NCBI GenBank assembly: GCA_020054175.1
Contig: JAGVLR010000116.1
Span: forward strand, 1 to 6,403
Origin: Candidatus Dadabacteria bacterium
GTDB lineage: Bacteria; Desulfobacterota_D; UBA1144; Nemesobacterales; UBA2774
Length of the DNA stretch: 6,403 bases
Direction: 5' to 3'
A program made the translations under genes and the position numbers. Below are positions 1 through 6,403 of the stretch, in pieces. A model generated the notes under the pieces. That model saw only the letters and a list, made by a program, of their open reading frames with translations. It had not been told where the DNA came from and searched no databases. Positions within the stretch are counted from its first letter, which is position 1, and each line of letters opens with the position of its first letter.

Positions 1-911
1 ATCGGGTAAAGACCGCTGAATACCATCGGCTTCATGACCCTGAACCCCGCGAGGGGCTTGTCCGTAGGCCTCGCAGTATTGGTGATAGTGTCTCCTACTT
101 TGGCTTCGCTTATGTCCTTTATCGATGCCGAGATGAATCCGACCTCTCCCGTCCCCAGCTCCCCCACCTCGACGGCCATGGCGGAAAACACACCCAGTTT
201 CCTGACTTCAAAGGATTTCCCCGTAGACATAAACTTGATCTGGTCGCCGAGCTCAAGCTTGCCTTCGTAGACCCTTATCAGCATCACGACACCCTGGTAC
301 GAATCGAACCAGCTGTCGAATATTAGGGCCTTCAGCGGCAGGCCGGAATTGTCGGGCGGGGGGGATATGCGCTTAACTATCGCTTCGAGTATATCTTTCG
401 TTCCCGTGCCGACCTTTGCGCTCGCGAGTACCGCGTCCTCGGCGCTTATTCCTATAACGTCCTCTATTTCTTTTTTAACCCTGTCCGGGTCGGCCGAAGG
501 CAAGTCAATCTTGTTTATGACGGGTATGAGTTCGAGCCCGGAATCAGAGGCCATGTATGCGTTCGCGACAGTCTGCGCCTCGACGCCCTGCGAGGCGTCG
601 ACGACTAGAAGCGCACCCTCGCACGCCATGAGGCTTCGCGAGACTTCGTAGCTGAAGTCCACGTGCCCGGGGGTGTCTATGAGGTTGAACTCGTAATTTA
701 TACCGTCGTCAGCCGTGTAATGTATCCTCACGGCCTGCGCCTTTATCGTTATACCCCTTTCTCTTTCGAGGTCCATCTTGTCGAGGAACTGCTCGGTCTT
801 TTCCCGCTCGGACAGAGTGCCCGTGAATTCGAGAAGCCTGTCCGCAAGCGTGGATTTTCCGTGGTCCACGTGCGCAATGATAGAAAAATTTCTTATGTAT
901 TTGGGTTCCAT
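1..911 (-). CDS. lepA: Elongation factor 4 (LepA) GTPase, N-terminal half, cut by the window edge
   Basis: LepA (EF-4) is a ribosome-associated translational GTPase thought to act on stalled or mistranslocated ribosomes. It is cytosolic or loosely membrane-associated and usually about 600 residues long. The first 303 residues are visible. The GTPase motifs are all present: P-loop AHVDHGKST (13-21), switch I RERGITI (50-56), DTPGH (79-83, with the catalytic-type His83), NKID (133-136) and SAK (164-166). A beta-barrel domain II follows from about residue 190, ending at the edge in MKPMVFSGLYP. LepA is favoured over EF-G or TypA because the protein starts directly at the G domain with the LepA-style MEPKYIRNFSIIAHVDHGKST. 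The ATG at 909-911 is the only reasonable start, since an in-frame TAA lies at 939-941. No clear Shine-Dalgarno sequence precedes it. The gene lies 158 bp downstream of the kinase on the same strand but has its own likely promoter. The usual neighbour lepB, if present, would lie outside the window. Identification is secure; only the C-terminal half is unseen. Confidence 0.97.
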   Translation of the reverse strand, partial: MEPKYIRNFSIIAHVDHGKSTLADRLLEFTGTLSEREKTEQFLDKMDLERERGITIKAQAVRIHYTADDGINYEFNLIDTPGHVDFSYEVSRSLMACEGALLVVDASQGVEAQTVANAYMASDSGLELIPVINKIDLPSADPDRVKKEIEDVIGISAEDAVLASAKVGTGTKDILEAIVKRISPPPDNSGLPLKALIFDSWFDSYQGVVMLIRVYEGKLELGDQIKFMSTGKSFEVRKLGVFSAMAVEVGELGTGEVGFISASIKDISEAKVGDTITNTARPTDKPLAGFRVMKPMVFSGLYP

Positions 912-956
912 AAAAATTGAGCTGAGAACTGACGCCCCTTACGTCGGAAAAGAGCT

Positions 957-984
957 AGTATATAGGAAAAAGGAGCATATTCAA
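957..984 (-). promoter_or_regulatory. Predicted sigma70-type promoter of lepA
   Basis: Read on the minus strand, a -35 element TTGAAT (979-984, 4 of 6 to consensus) is separated by 16 bp from a -10 element TATACT (957-962, 5 of 6). Transcription would start near 950, leaving a leader of about 39 nt before the lepA ATG. The position in the kinase-lepA gap and the good -10 match make it likely that lepA is transcribed independently of the kinase. This is a consensus match by eye only. Confidence 0.5.
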
Positions 985-1000
985 CCGTGGGATGGAAATG

Positions 1001-1057
1001 CCGGGATCGAAGGCCCTCGCAGCCAGGCTAAATCGCCGTCAGCCGAGGTCTTCCCGG
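1001..1057 (-). repeat. Imperfect inverted repeat just after the kinase stop codon, possible transcript-end hairpin
   Basis: Starting 12 nt after the kinase stop codon there are nested complementary arms. CCGGGA (1001-1006) pairs with TCCCGG (1052-1057). Inside these, CCTCG (1015-1019) pairs with CGAGG (1044-1048). GAAG (1009-1012) can alternatively pair with CTTC (1050-1053), stacking onto the inner stem with a small bulge. The apical part carries a further GGC/GCC pair (1026-1028 with 1035-1037). No U-run follows on the minus strand, so this is not a textbook intrinsic terminator. It may protect the kinase mRNA 3' end, help Rho-dependent termination, or be chance in GC-rich DNA. Confidence 0.35.
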
Positions 1058-1069
1058 GGATGATTGAGA

Positions 1070-4000
1070 TCAGCTCTCCCCGCTGAGAACGTCGTAAAGC
1101 ACCCTGCCCAATTCCTCAATGCTGTAAGGCTTTGTAACCACACCTTTAAATCCGTACTTGTCGTATTTCGCCATAACAGGATCGTTCGAGTAGCCGCTCG
1201 AAACTATCGCTTTCACGCCTGGGTCCATCTCGAGCAGCTTTCCGAAAGCCTCCTTCCCGCCCATTCCGCCCGGCACGGTAAGATCGAACATCACGGCGTC
1301 GAAGGGCTCGCCAGTCTCTTTCGCCTCTACATACTTCTTTATGGCCTCCTGCCCGTCGGCCACGTCGTCGACACTATATCCGAGCCGCCTCATCATTTCG
1401 CCGGCCACCTGCCTCACTGTCTCCTCGTCGTCCATAAGTAGGATTCTTCCCTCCCCCTTCTTGACGTCGCTTCCGCCTGCCTGACGCGTGATTTTCCCGA
1501 TAGCCGCCGGAAGGTATATATCGAACCTCGTTCCCACGCCTATCTCGGATTCAACCTCTATCGTTCCGTCGTGGTTCCTCACTATCGAATACACGGTCGC
1601 GAGCCCGAGGCCGCTACCCTTCTGCTTGGTCGTGAAGTAGGGATCGAATATCTTCTCTATAAGCTCCCCTGTCATGCCGATCCCCTTGTCCCTAATCGTT
1701 ATTCTTATGTACTTCCCGTCCGGATCTCCGTCACGTCCTTTACCGGTCGTATTCTCCGCGCTCACATTTATAACGCCCCCGTCCGGCATCGCCTGATCCG
1801 AATTTATAACGAGATTATGAATAACCTGGCTTATCTGCCCTCCGTCCACTTCCGCCGGCCAGAGGTCGTCCGCAACGTCGAATTCGCATTTCACCTTCGA
1901 GCCGCTCACGGCGAACGAAGCCGTGTCTTTTATAAGGTCTCCCAGCGTATGCACATATTCCTTAACCGGCGCCCCGCCCTTGGAGAACGTCAGGAGCTGC
2001 GAAGTGAGGTCCCGCGCTCTGAACGACGCATTCTCGGCTTCGGTCAGCCTCGTGTATATCTTGTCACGCGGCGTGAGTGTCATCTTCGAAACCGATATGT
2101 TGCCAAGAATGACCGTAAGAAGATTGTTGAAGTCGTGCGCTATCCCGCCCGCGAGCACTCCCAGGGATTCCAGCTTCTCCGACTTGAAAAGCTCCTCCTC
2201 ATACCTCTTCCTGTCGGTTATGTCCCTTAGTATGCCAACGTACCTGAGCTCCCCGGCGGCGGTTTCGAACGACCTGCCCGAGCTTTCGAGCCATCTCCAC
2301 GTCCCGTTCCTGTGCCTGTGTCTGAAGACGGTCTTTCCGGGCGAGCGCGTCGTAACGATTTTTGTGAACTCTCTCATCACGTTCGGAGTGTCGTCCGAAT
2401 GCACGTTTGCGAATATGCTCTTCCCGATGAGCTCGTCCGGATTGTAACCCAGCGATTCCCTGAAATTCGGGCTCAGATAGAGGAACTTTCCGTCCTCGCT
2501 GGATTCCATGATTATGTCGTAGTTATTCTCGACGAGGGTTCTATACCTCTCCGCGCTTTCGAGCAGCATGTCTTCGGCTTTTTTAAGGTCGGTAATATCT
2601 ATCATTATGCCCTTAAGCCCGACGGTATTTCCGTCCTCCACTACTACGCTGACGATGTCCCTCATCCATACAATCCTTCCGTCGGCCGCGATCATCCTGT
2701 ACTCGATTACGTGATCTTTCTGTAATTCCGTTGATGTTTTGCAGTAGTCGACCACCCTTTCACGGTCCTCGGGATGGAGCTTCCCGGTCCAGAATTTTTC
2801 GTCCTCGAGCCATTCCTCCGCCGTGTATCCGAATATACGTTCCACCTGCTTGCTCACAAAGGTGAATTTGAAATCTTCCGGCTCCGCCTCCCATACTACG
2901 CCCTCGACGGTGTTTACCAGCTTCTCATACCTCCGCTGCGACTGAAGGAAAGCGATTTCGGCCTTTTTCCGCTCGGTCATGTCCTCGACGACGGACATCC
3001 CGCCGATTATGTTTCCGGACGCGTCCCGGAGCGGGGCAGTGGAAACCAGTATGTAAAGAGCGGCATCCCCTGTCGTGGACCTGTAAAAACCCTCCCGGCT
3101 TGAGCTTTCCCCGCGTACGGCCCTCTCGTGTATCTCGTTAAACGACGGATCCGCGAGGTTATTTATGTCGAGGCCGATTATCTTCTCACTCGAAGATTTC
3201 ATTATCTGGGCATGACGCTTGTTCGTGTGGGTGATTATAAGGTTCTTGTCGTACGTGTATACGCCGACTGGGGTCTGCTCGAAGAGTGTCCTGTACCTTT
3301 CCTCGGATTCCTTCAGCGCCTCCGCCTGCCTCGCGTTGTTAACGGCAATTTCGATCTGTGAGGCTATGAGCTTAAGAAGATTGAGCTCATCCTCGTCGAA
3401 GGCGTTTTTCCTGAGGGAATTTATATTTATGCACCCAATCGTATCCCCCATGTATTTAATAGGCATCGAGGCGTAGCTCTTCGTTCCGGCTTCCCTTCCC
3501 GCGGCCCCGATTATGGAGTCGTTCTCGATGTCGGGACAATATATCTGCTTCCCCTCGATTATCGTCTTCCAGGTGAAACCCAGGGGGTGGGGGATTCTGC
3601 TCATCTTTGTTGTAAACCACTCCGGGTAGCCGCAGTGGGCCTTTATCACCGCTTCATTTCCCTCGGCGAAATAAATGGATATGAAATCCGTTCCCTCGAT
3701 GCTGCGCTGCATGGTATCGACGGCATTCTCCATTACCTCAACAATGTCTATCGAGCTGTGGACGCTCCTCGTTATAGCGCTCAATATCTCTTCGTATTTC
3801 TTTTTCTTCGAGAGCTCGTTTAGCTTCTGCTTTATATCCTCCTCGGATTTTCTGAGCGCTTCGGCCTGCTTCGCGTTATTTATCGCCACTTCGAGCTGCC
3901 TCGCCACGATCTGAAGCATGTCGAGGTCTTCCACCGAAAAGGCGTCCTTTACTTCCGAGTGTATGTGTATGCATCCGACGATCTCGTTGTCAGACCATAT

Positions 4001-5701
4001 TGGCATGGACAGATAACTCTTGGTTCCGAACTGCCGCCCCGCGGGTCCAATCGCGTCGTCGATGTCCGTATCCGGCACGTACCTGGCCTTTCTGTCGATT
4101 ATGGTCTTCCAGGTGGCGCCAATGGGATAGGGAATTCTCTTCACCCTCTTCACATACCAGTCGGCATGGCCCCTGTTAGCCTTCATCACGGCGTCCGTGC
4201 CTTCCACCATGAAAATGACAACGTTGATCGCTCCTTCAACATTCCTGTTGAGCGCGTCGACGGCGTTATCGAATACCTCTCCAATATCTAGCGACCTGTG
4301 CACGCTCTCCGTCACGGCCCTTATGATCGATTCATACCTGCTCTTTTTCGAGAGCTGCTCGACGTTCTGCTTTAGCTCCTCCTCCGTCTTCTTTAGGTCG
4401 GTCATGTCGATGACGTTCGAAACGAATACCCGGAGTCCCTTGTAGTTAGACATCTGGATATACGTTTCTACAGGATAAGTGGAACCGTCCTTCCGCTTGT
4501 GAAAGGACGTAAACCTTGTCTTATCCTTGTGTCCGTAAACGAGCGGCTCCAGGTTCCTGAAAAAATCCGGCGTAAGTTCCGGGTTCAGATCTTCGGGCGT
4601 CGTTTCTCTCAATTCCTCGAGCGAGTAGCCGAGGTTGTCCCTGGCGCCCTTGTTGACCTGAAGAAACCTGAATGTCCCGGCGTCGAAGATATAAATTTCG
4701 TTTATCGCTTCTTCGAGTATCTCTGCGAAATGGGTCGCCATTTCCCGGGCGCTGGTTCTCTCGATGGCTATTATCGCGAGCCTTACAGCAGTATCGACCA
4801 ATACGAGCTCATCTGCAGCAGGCGGCCGCGGCTCCTTGTAGTACATCGCGAAAGTCCCGAGCACCTTGTCCTCGGAGGAGATGAGCGGTATGGACCAGCA
4901 CGCCTTCAGCGAATATCTTAGCGGCAGCTCCTTGTAGTCGTTCCAGAGCGGATCCGTCTCTATGTCGGTCACGATAACAGGTTTTTTGTTATATGCCGCC
5001 GTCCCGCACGAGCCGACGGATGGGCCAATCTCGACGCCGTCGATGGCCCTCACATATTCTTCCGGGAGGCTCGGGGCTGCACCGTGCCTGAGACGCTTTC
5101 CACTCTCGTCCAGTATGAGAAACGAGCAGAGCATGCCGCTTGTCAGGTCTTCAATCTCCCTGCAGATCAGCTCCAGTGTTCTGTAAAGCGGGGCGTTGCC
5201 GGCAATGGTCTCGAACACCTTCTTTTCCATGTTCAGCATGGAAAGGGCCAGCTTTTGCTCGGATATGTCTTCACACGCGATTTTCGTGAGTATCTCTCCG
5301 CTATCGGTCAGGACGGTCTTTGCATTTTCCCTCACCCATAAAACGCTTCCGTCCTTTCTGACCTTTCGCGCCTCCCACACGTATTCGCTGCCGGGCTTCT
5401 CAAGAGAGATCTTAAGCTTCCCGGCTACGCTTTCCCTGTCGTCGGGATGGAATAATTCGAGGATCGGTCTACCTGCCAGCTCGGCTTCGGAAAAGCCGAG
5501 GCTGGATACGCTCGTCGAGTTAGCGGCTACGATTATTCCGCTGCTGTCTATGGTGAAATACATGAACGAGCTGAATTCGTAAAAGGACTTATAGGAAAGG
5601 TCCTTATCCGTTCCGTATTCTTTTCTGGAAGCCTTCTTCCCCGTTACCCGTCCCGATGAGGCATCCGGTTCCTTGGGCCGCCCTGTGTAAGATTTACTCA
5701 T
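1070..5701 (-). CDS. Soluble multi-sensor hybrid histidine kinase (5 PAS, 3 GAF, HisKA, HATPase, receiver)
   Basis: This complete 1543-residue protein should autophosphorylate on histidine in response to intracellular cues and pass the phosphate to its own receiver. Approximate domain order is PAS1 40-148, GAF1 170-315 (GSCGTAA and ACWSIP signatures), PAS2 322-435, GAF2 455-611, GAF3 635-791, PAS3 797-914, PAS4 920-1042, PAS5 1049-1166, HisKA 1173-1245, HATPase 1286-1398 and REC 1419-1541. Catalytic residues look intact: His1189 in GGIAHDFNN, N-box Asn1296/Asn1300, G1 box DKGIG (1338-1342), F box FDPYFTTK (1352-1359) and G2 box GSGLG (1362-1366). The receiver has Asp1424/Asp1425, phospho-acceptor Asp1473, Ser1502 and Lys1524. 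No signal peptide, membrane helix or DNA-binding output domain is present. The ATG at 5699-5701 is the first possible start after an in-frame TGA (5717-5719), but no clear Shine-Dalgarno sequence precedes it. The signals sensed cannot be read from sequence. An HPt protein or regulator presumably lies elsewhere. Confidence 0.96.
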   Translation of the reverse strand: MSKSYTGRPKEPDASSGRVTGKKASRKEYGTDKDLSYKSFYEFSSFMYFTIDSSGIIVAANSTSVSSLGFSEAELAGRPILELFHPDDRESVAGKLKISLEKPGSEYVWEARKVRKDGSVLWVRENAKTVLTDSGEILTKIACEDISEQKLALSMLNMEKKVFETIAGNAPLYRTLELICREIEDLTSGMLCSFLILDESGKRLRHGAAPSLPEEYVRAIDGVEIGPSVGSCGTAAYNKKPVIVTDIETDPLWNDYKELPLRYSLKACWSIPLISSEDKVLGTFAMYYKEPRPPAADELVLVDTAVRLAIIAIERTSAREMATHFAEILEEAINEIYIFDAGTFRFLQVNKGARDNLGYSLEELRETTPEDLNPELTPDFFRNLEPLVYGHKDKTRFTSFHKRKDGSTYPVETYIQMSNYKGLRVFVSNVIDMTDLKKTEEELKQNVEQLSKKSRYESIIRAVTESVHRSLDIGEVFDNAVDALNRNVEGAINVVIFMVEGTDAVMKANRGHADWYVKRVKRIPYPIGATWKTIIDRKARYVPDTDIDDAIGPAGRQFGTKSYLSMPIWSDNEIVGCIHIHSEVKDAFSVEDLDMLQIVARQLEVAINNAKQAEALRKSEEDIKQKLNELSKKKKYEEILSAITRSVHSSIDIVEVMENAVDTMQRSIEGTDFISIYFAEGNEAVIKAHCGYPEWFTTKMSRIPHPLGFTWKTIIEGKQIYCPDIENDSIIGAAGREAGTKSYASMPIKYMGDTIGCININSLRKNAFDEDELNLLKLIASQIEIAVNNARQAEALKESEERYRTLFEQTPVGVYTYDKNLIITHTNKRHAQIMKSSSEKIIGLDINNLADPSFNEIHERAVRGESSSREGFYRSTTGDAALYILVSTAPLRDASGNIIGGMSVVEDMTERKKAEIAFLQSQRRYEKLVNTVEGVVWEAEPEDFKFTFVSKQVERIFGYTAEEWLEDEKFWTGKLHPEDRERVVDYCKTSTELQKDHVIEYRMIAADGRIVWMRDIVSVVVEDGNTVGLKGIMIDITDLKKAEDMLLESAERYRTLVENNYDIIMESSEDGKFLYLSPNFRESLGYNPDELIGKSIFANVHSDDTPNVMREFTKIVTTRSPGKTVFRHRHRNGTWRWLESSGRSFETAAGELRYVGILRDITDRKRYEEELFKSEKLESLGVLAGGIAHDFNNLLTVILGNISVSKMTLTPRDKIYTRLTEAENASFRARDLTSQLLTFSKGGAPVKEYVHTLGDLIKDTASFAVSGSKVKCEFDVADDLWPAEVDGGQISQVIHNLVINSDQAMPDGGVINVSAENTTGKGRDGDPDGKYIRITIRDKGIGMTGELIEKIFDPYFTTKQKGSGLGLATVYSIVRNHDGTIEVESEIGVGTRFDIYLPAAIGKITRQAGGSDVKKGEGRILLMDDEETVRQVAGEMMRRLGYSVDDVADGQEAIKKYVEAKETGEPFDAVMFDLTVPGGMGGKEAFGKLLEMDPGVKAIVSSGYSNDPVMAKYDKYGFKGVVTKPYSIEELGRVLYDVLSGES
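3302..4381 (-). repeat. In-frame tandem duplication of linker plus GAF module (2 x 540 bp) inside the kinase
   Basis: Kinase residues 441-620 (DNA 3842-4381) and 621-800 (DNA 3302-3841) align without a single gap at an offset of exactly 180 residues. A hand count gives about 90 identities in 180. Each unit begins with a charged helical linker (LSKKSRY versus LSKKKKY), followed by SVH-S-DI-EV, a GAF core with TWKTII, a GTKSY-SMPI stretch, and an exit helix ending NNA-QAEAL. The unit therefore includes the linker helix as well as the GAF fold, which points to internal duplication of one linker-GAF block. The least conserved parts are 491-500 and 511-520, within the GAF fold where ligand or surface specificity often varies. 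Confidence 0.85.
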
Positions 5702-5848
5702 ATACGCCGTCTGGCATCATATTTTTATATTTGCCGGAGGGTGCAGGAATAGCTGGGTGTAGTAGTGGGGTGAGTAAGCTTCTTGGAGAATCCGCGTCTC
5801 CTTCTGCGCAAGCGAGCCACATGTTACCCTTATCGGCCATTATGTCGG

Positions 5849-5869
5849 GCGCCCGCCTGGGGCGCTTTT
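5849..5869 (+). terminator. GC-rich hairpin followed by TTTT, intrinsic-terminator-like on the plus strand
   Basis: GCGCCC (5849-5854) pairs perfectly with GGGCGC (5860-5865) around a 5-nt loop, and TTTT (5866-5869) follows. The stem can be lengthened by G-U pairs at its base. The T-run is present only in the plus-strand reading. No protein-coding gene is seen on the plus strand upstream of it, so it would end a short untranslated transcript, or act as an attenuator about 81 nt ahead of the redoxin start. The T-run is short, which limits confidence. Confidence 0.4.
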
Positions 5870-5941
5870 CCTAATTCTATGGCTGATATTGTTTTGCCGC
5901 AACATCGAATATGCACTGCATGAAAGTCGAGAGAAGACACC

Positions 5942-5945
5942 GGAG
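5942..5945 (+). promoter_or_regulatory. Shine-Dalgarno site of the redoxin gene
   Basis: GGAG sits 5 nt ahead of the ATG at 5951 and favours that start over the in-frame ATG at 5972. It is the clearest ribosome binding site in the window; neither the kinase nor lepA has an obvious one. I see no convincing -35/-10 pair for this gene between the hairpin at 5849-5869 and the start codon. Confidence 0.55.
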
Positions 5946-5950
5946 CCGGC

Positions 5951-6403
5951 ATGTATAATTTAGTATTGGCCATGTTGAATTTCACATATTACAAGAGTCT
6001 CTGTTCAGCGCTTATGCTCGCGCTCGCCCTGCTGTCGGTTCACTCGTTTTGCGAAGCTCGGGGTGCGAGTGGGAGAGAGCAATGGCAGCCCGCGGAAGGC
6101 GCCGAGCTTATAGGCAAGCCGGCCCCCGGTTTTTCCGGGCTCACCTGGCTCAACTCAAAACCCCTTGGCATCGAAGACCTCAGGGGAAAGGTCGTTCTCA
6201 TACGTTTCTGGCTCGTCGACTGCCCCTTTTGCGAAAACACTGCGCCGTCTCTCGTCGAGCTCTACGACAAATACAGGGGCGAGGGATTCATAGTTATCGG
6301 CATACATCACCCCAAATCCGAAAGGGCGAAGAATAACGATCTAGTTCTGAAAACTGCAAAGAAGCTCGGATTCGAGTTTCCCATCGCGCAGGACCTGGAC
6401 TGG
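5951..6403 (+). CDS. Exported redoxin/TlpA-like thioredoxin-fold protein, C-terminus cut by the window edge
   Basis: The visible 151 residues form a secretory leader followed by the first half of an AhpC/TSA- or TlpA-type thioredoxin domain. Such proteins act as thiol-disulfide oxidoreductases or peroxide-handling enzymes outside the cytoplasm. The leader has Lys15, a hydrophobic stretch at 19-30 and a possible signal peptidase I site after CEA (34-36). No lipobox is seen. The domain begins at IGKPAPGF (54-61), continues through LRGKVVLIRFW (77-87) and carries the redox pair CPFC (Cys91 and Cys94). It then has FIVIGIHHPKS and LGFEFPIAQDLDW. The residue before the first Cys is Asp, not the more usual Trp. 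The cis-proline expected later in the fold lies beyond the window. The ATG at 5951 is preceded by GGAG (5942-5945) at 5-nt spacing. ATG 5972 is the main alternative start and lacks such a site. The IHHPK stretch resembles larger redoxins that carry extra C-terminal repeats, but this cannot be judged here. Confidence 0.85.
   Translation, partial: MYNLVLAMLNFTYYKSLCSALMLALALLSVHSFCEARGASGREQWQPAEGAELIGKPAPGFSGLTWLNSKPLGIEDLRGKVVLIRFWLVDCPFCENTAPSLVELYDKYRGEGFIVIGIHHPKSERAKNNDLVLKTAKKLGFEFPIAQDLDW

Noticed and set aside
34..920. Several plus-strand open frames opposite lepA
   Set aside because: The minus strand encodes all five conserved GTPase motifs of LepA in one uninterrupted frame.
1571..2230. 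Long plus-strand open frame (219 codons) opposite the kinase catalytic core
   Set aside because: It is antisense to the conserved HisKA and HATPase boxes. Its product has no recognisable domain and is rich in Arg, Pro and Tyr, as expected of a shadow of GC-rich coding DNA.
4499..4921. Plus-strand open frame of 140 codons opposite PAS2 and GAF1
   Set aside because: It is another antisense shadow. The minus-strand frame encodes a clear GAF and PAS sequence here.
2400..5200. Bilin-binding phytochrome reading of the PAS-GAF arrangement
   Set aside because: There is no PHY domain, no CH chromophore motif in any GAF and no phytochrome-type N-terminal Cys. Cysteines such as Cys690 and Cys722 are not in the expected context.
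5738..5830. Known riboswitch (cobalamin, because of a GCCAC-like box) or SRP/6S RNA
   Set aside because: The surrounding conserved elements of these families are missing or out of order: there is no full B12 box context and no GGAAGCAGC-type SRP loop. Only generic structure is claimed.
6040..6336. Open frames on both strands overlapping the redoxin gene
   Set aside because: The frame from 5951 encodes a signal peptide, a CPFC active site and a thioredoxin fold. The other frames are low-complexity Arg/Ser-rich shadows.
1..6403. Insertion sequence, phage, CRISPR array, tRNA or rRNA
   Set aside because: I saw no transposase or integrase, no spaced direct repeats, no cloverleaf and no rRNA-like stretch. 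The non-coding DNA is limited to two gaps of 158 and 249 bp.

Overview
The window is 6.4 kb of ordinary-looking bacterial chromosome carrying three genes. Two are on the minus strand: the 5' half of the translation GTPase gene lepA, cut by the left edge, and a complete, very large multi-sensor hybrid histidine kinase. One is on the plus strand: the 5' part of a secreted thioredoxin-fold protein, cut by the right edge. The DNA is moderately GC-rich, with frequent ATA isoleucine and AGG arginine codons. The kinase style (repeated PAS and GAF modules, a GGIAHDFNN H-box, and a receiver with DLTVPGGMGG around its phospho-acceptor) recalls Deltaproteobacteria/Desulfobacterota-like and related uncultured Gram-negative lineages. 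That placement is an impression from sequence style, not a phylogenetic result.

Layout: lepA occupies 3-911 (minus). A 158-bp gap (912-1069) holds a good sigma70-type promoter reading into lepA and an imperfect inverted repeat just after the kinase stop codon. The kinase fills 1070-5701 (minus). A 249-bp divergent gap (5702-5950) contains a GC-rich hairpin followed by TTTT on the plus strand and several shorter complementary segments. The redoxin starts at 5951 (plus) and runs off the window.

The kinase dominates the window. It has 1543 residues in the order PAS-GAF-PAS-GAF-GAF-PAS-PAS-PAS-HisKA-HATPase-REC, with no membrane segment, so it should sense cytoplasmic signals. The second and third GAF modules, with their helical linkers, form an ungapped tandem repeat of exactly 180 residues at about 50% identity by hand count. 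No separate response regulator or HPt protein is visible.

Nothing ties the three genes into one pathway. lepA appears to have its own promoter, and the redoxin is transcribed divergently. No mobile element, CRISPR array, tRNA or rRNA was seen. I found no clearly new multi-gene system. The points most worth a second look are the structured divergent intergenic region and the GAF-linker duplication.
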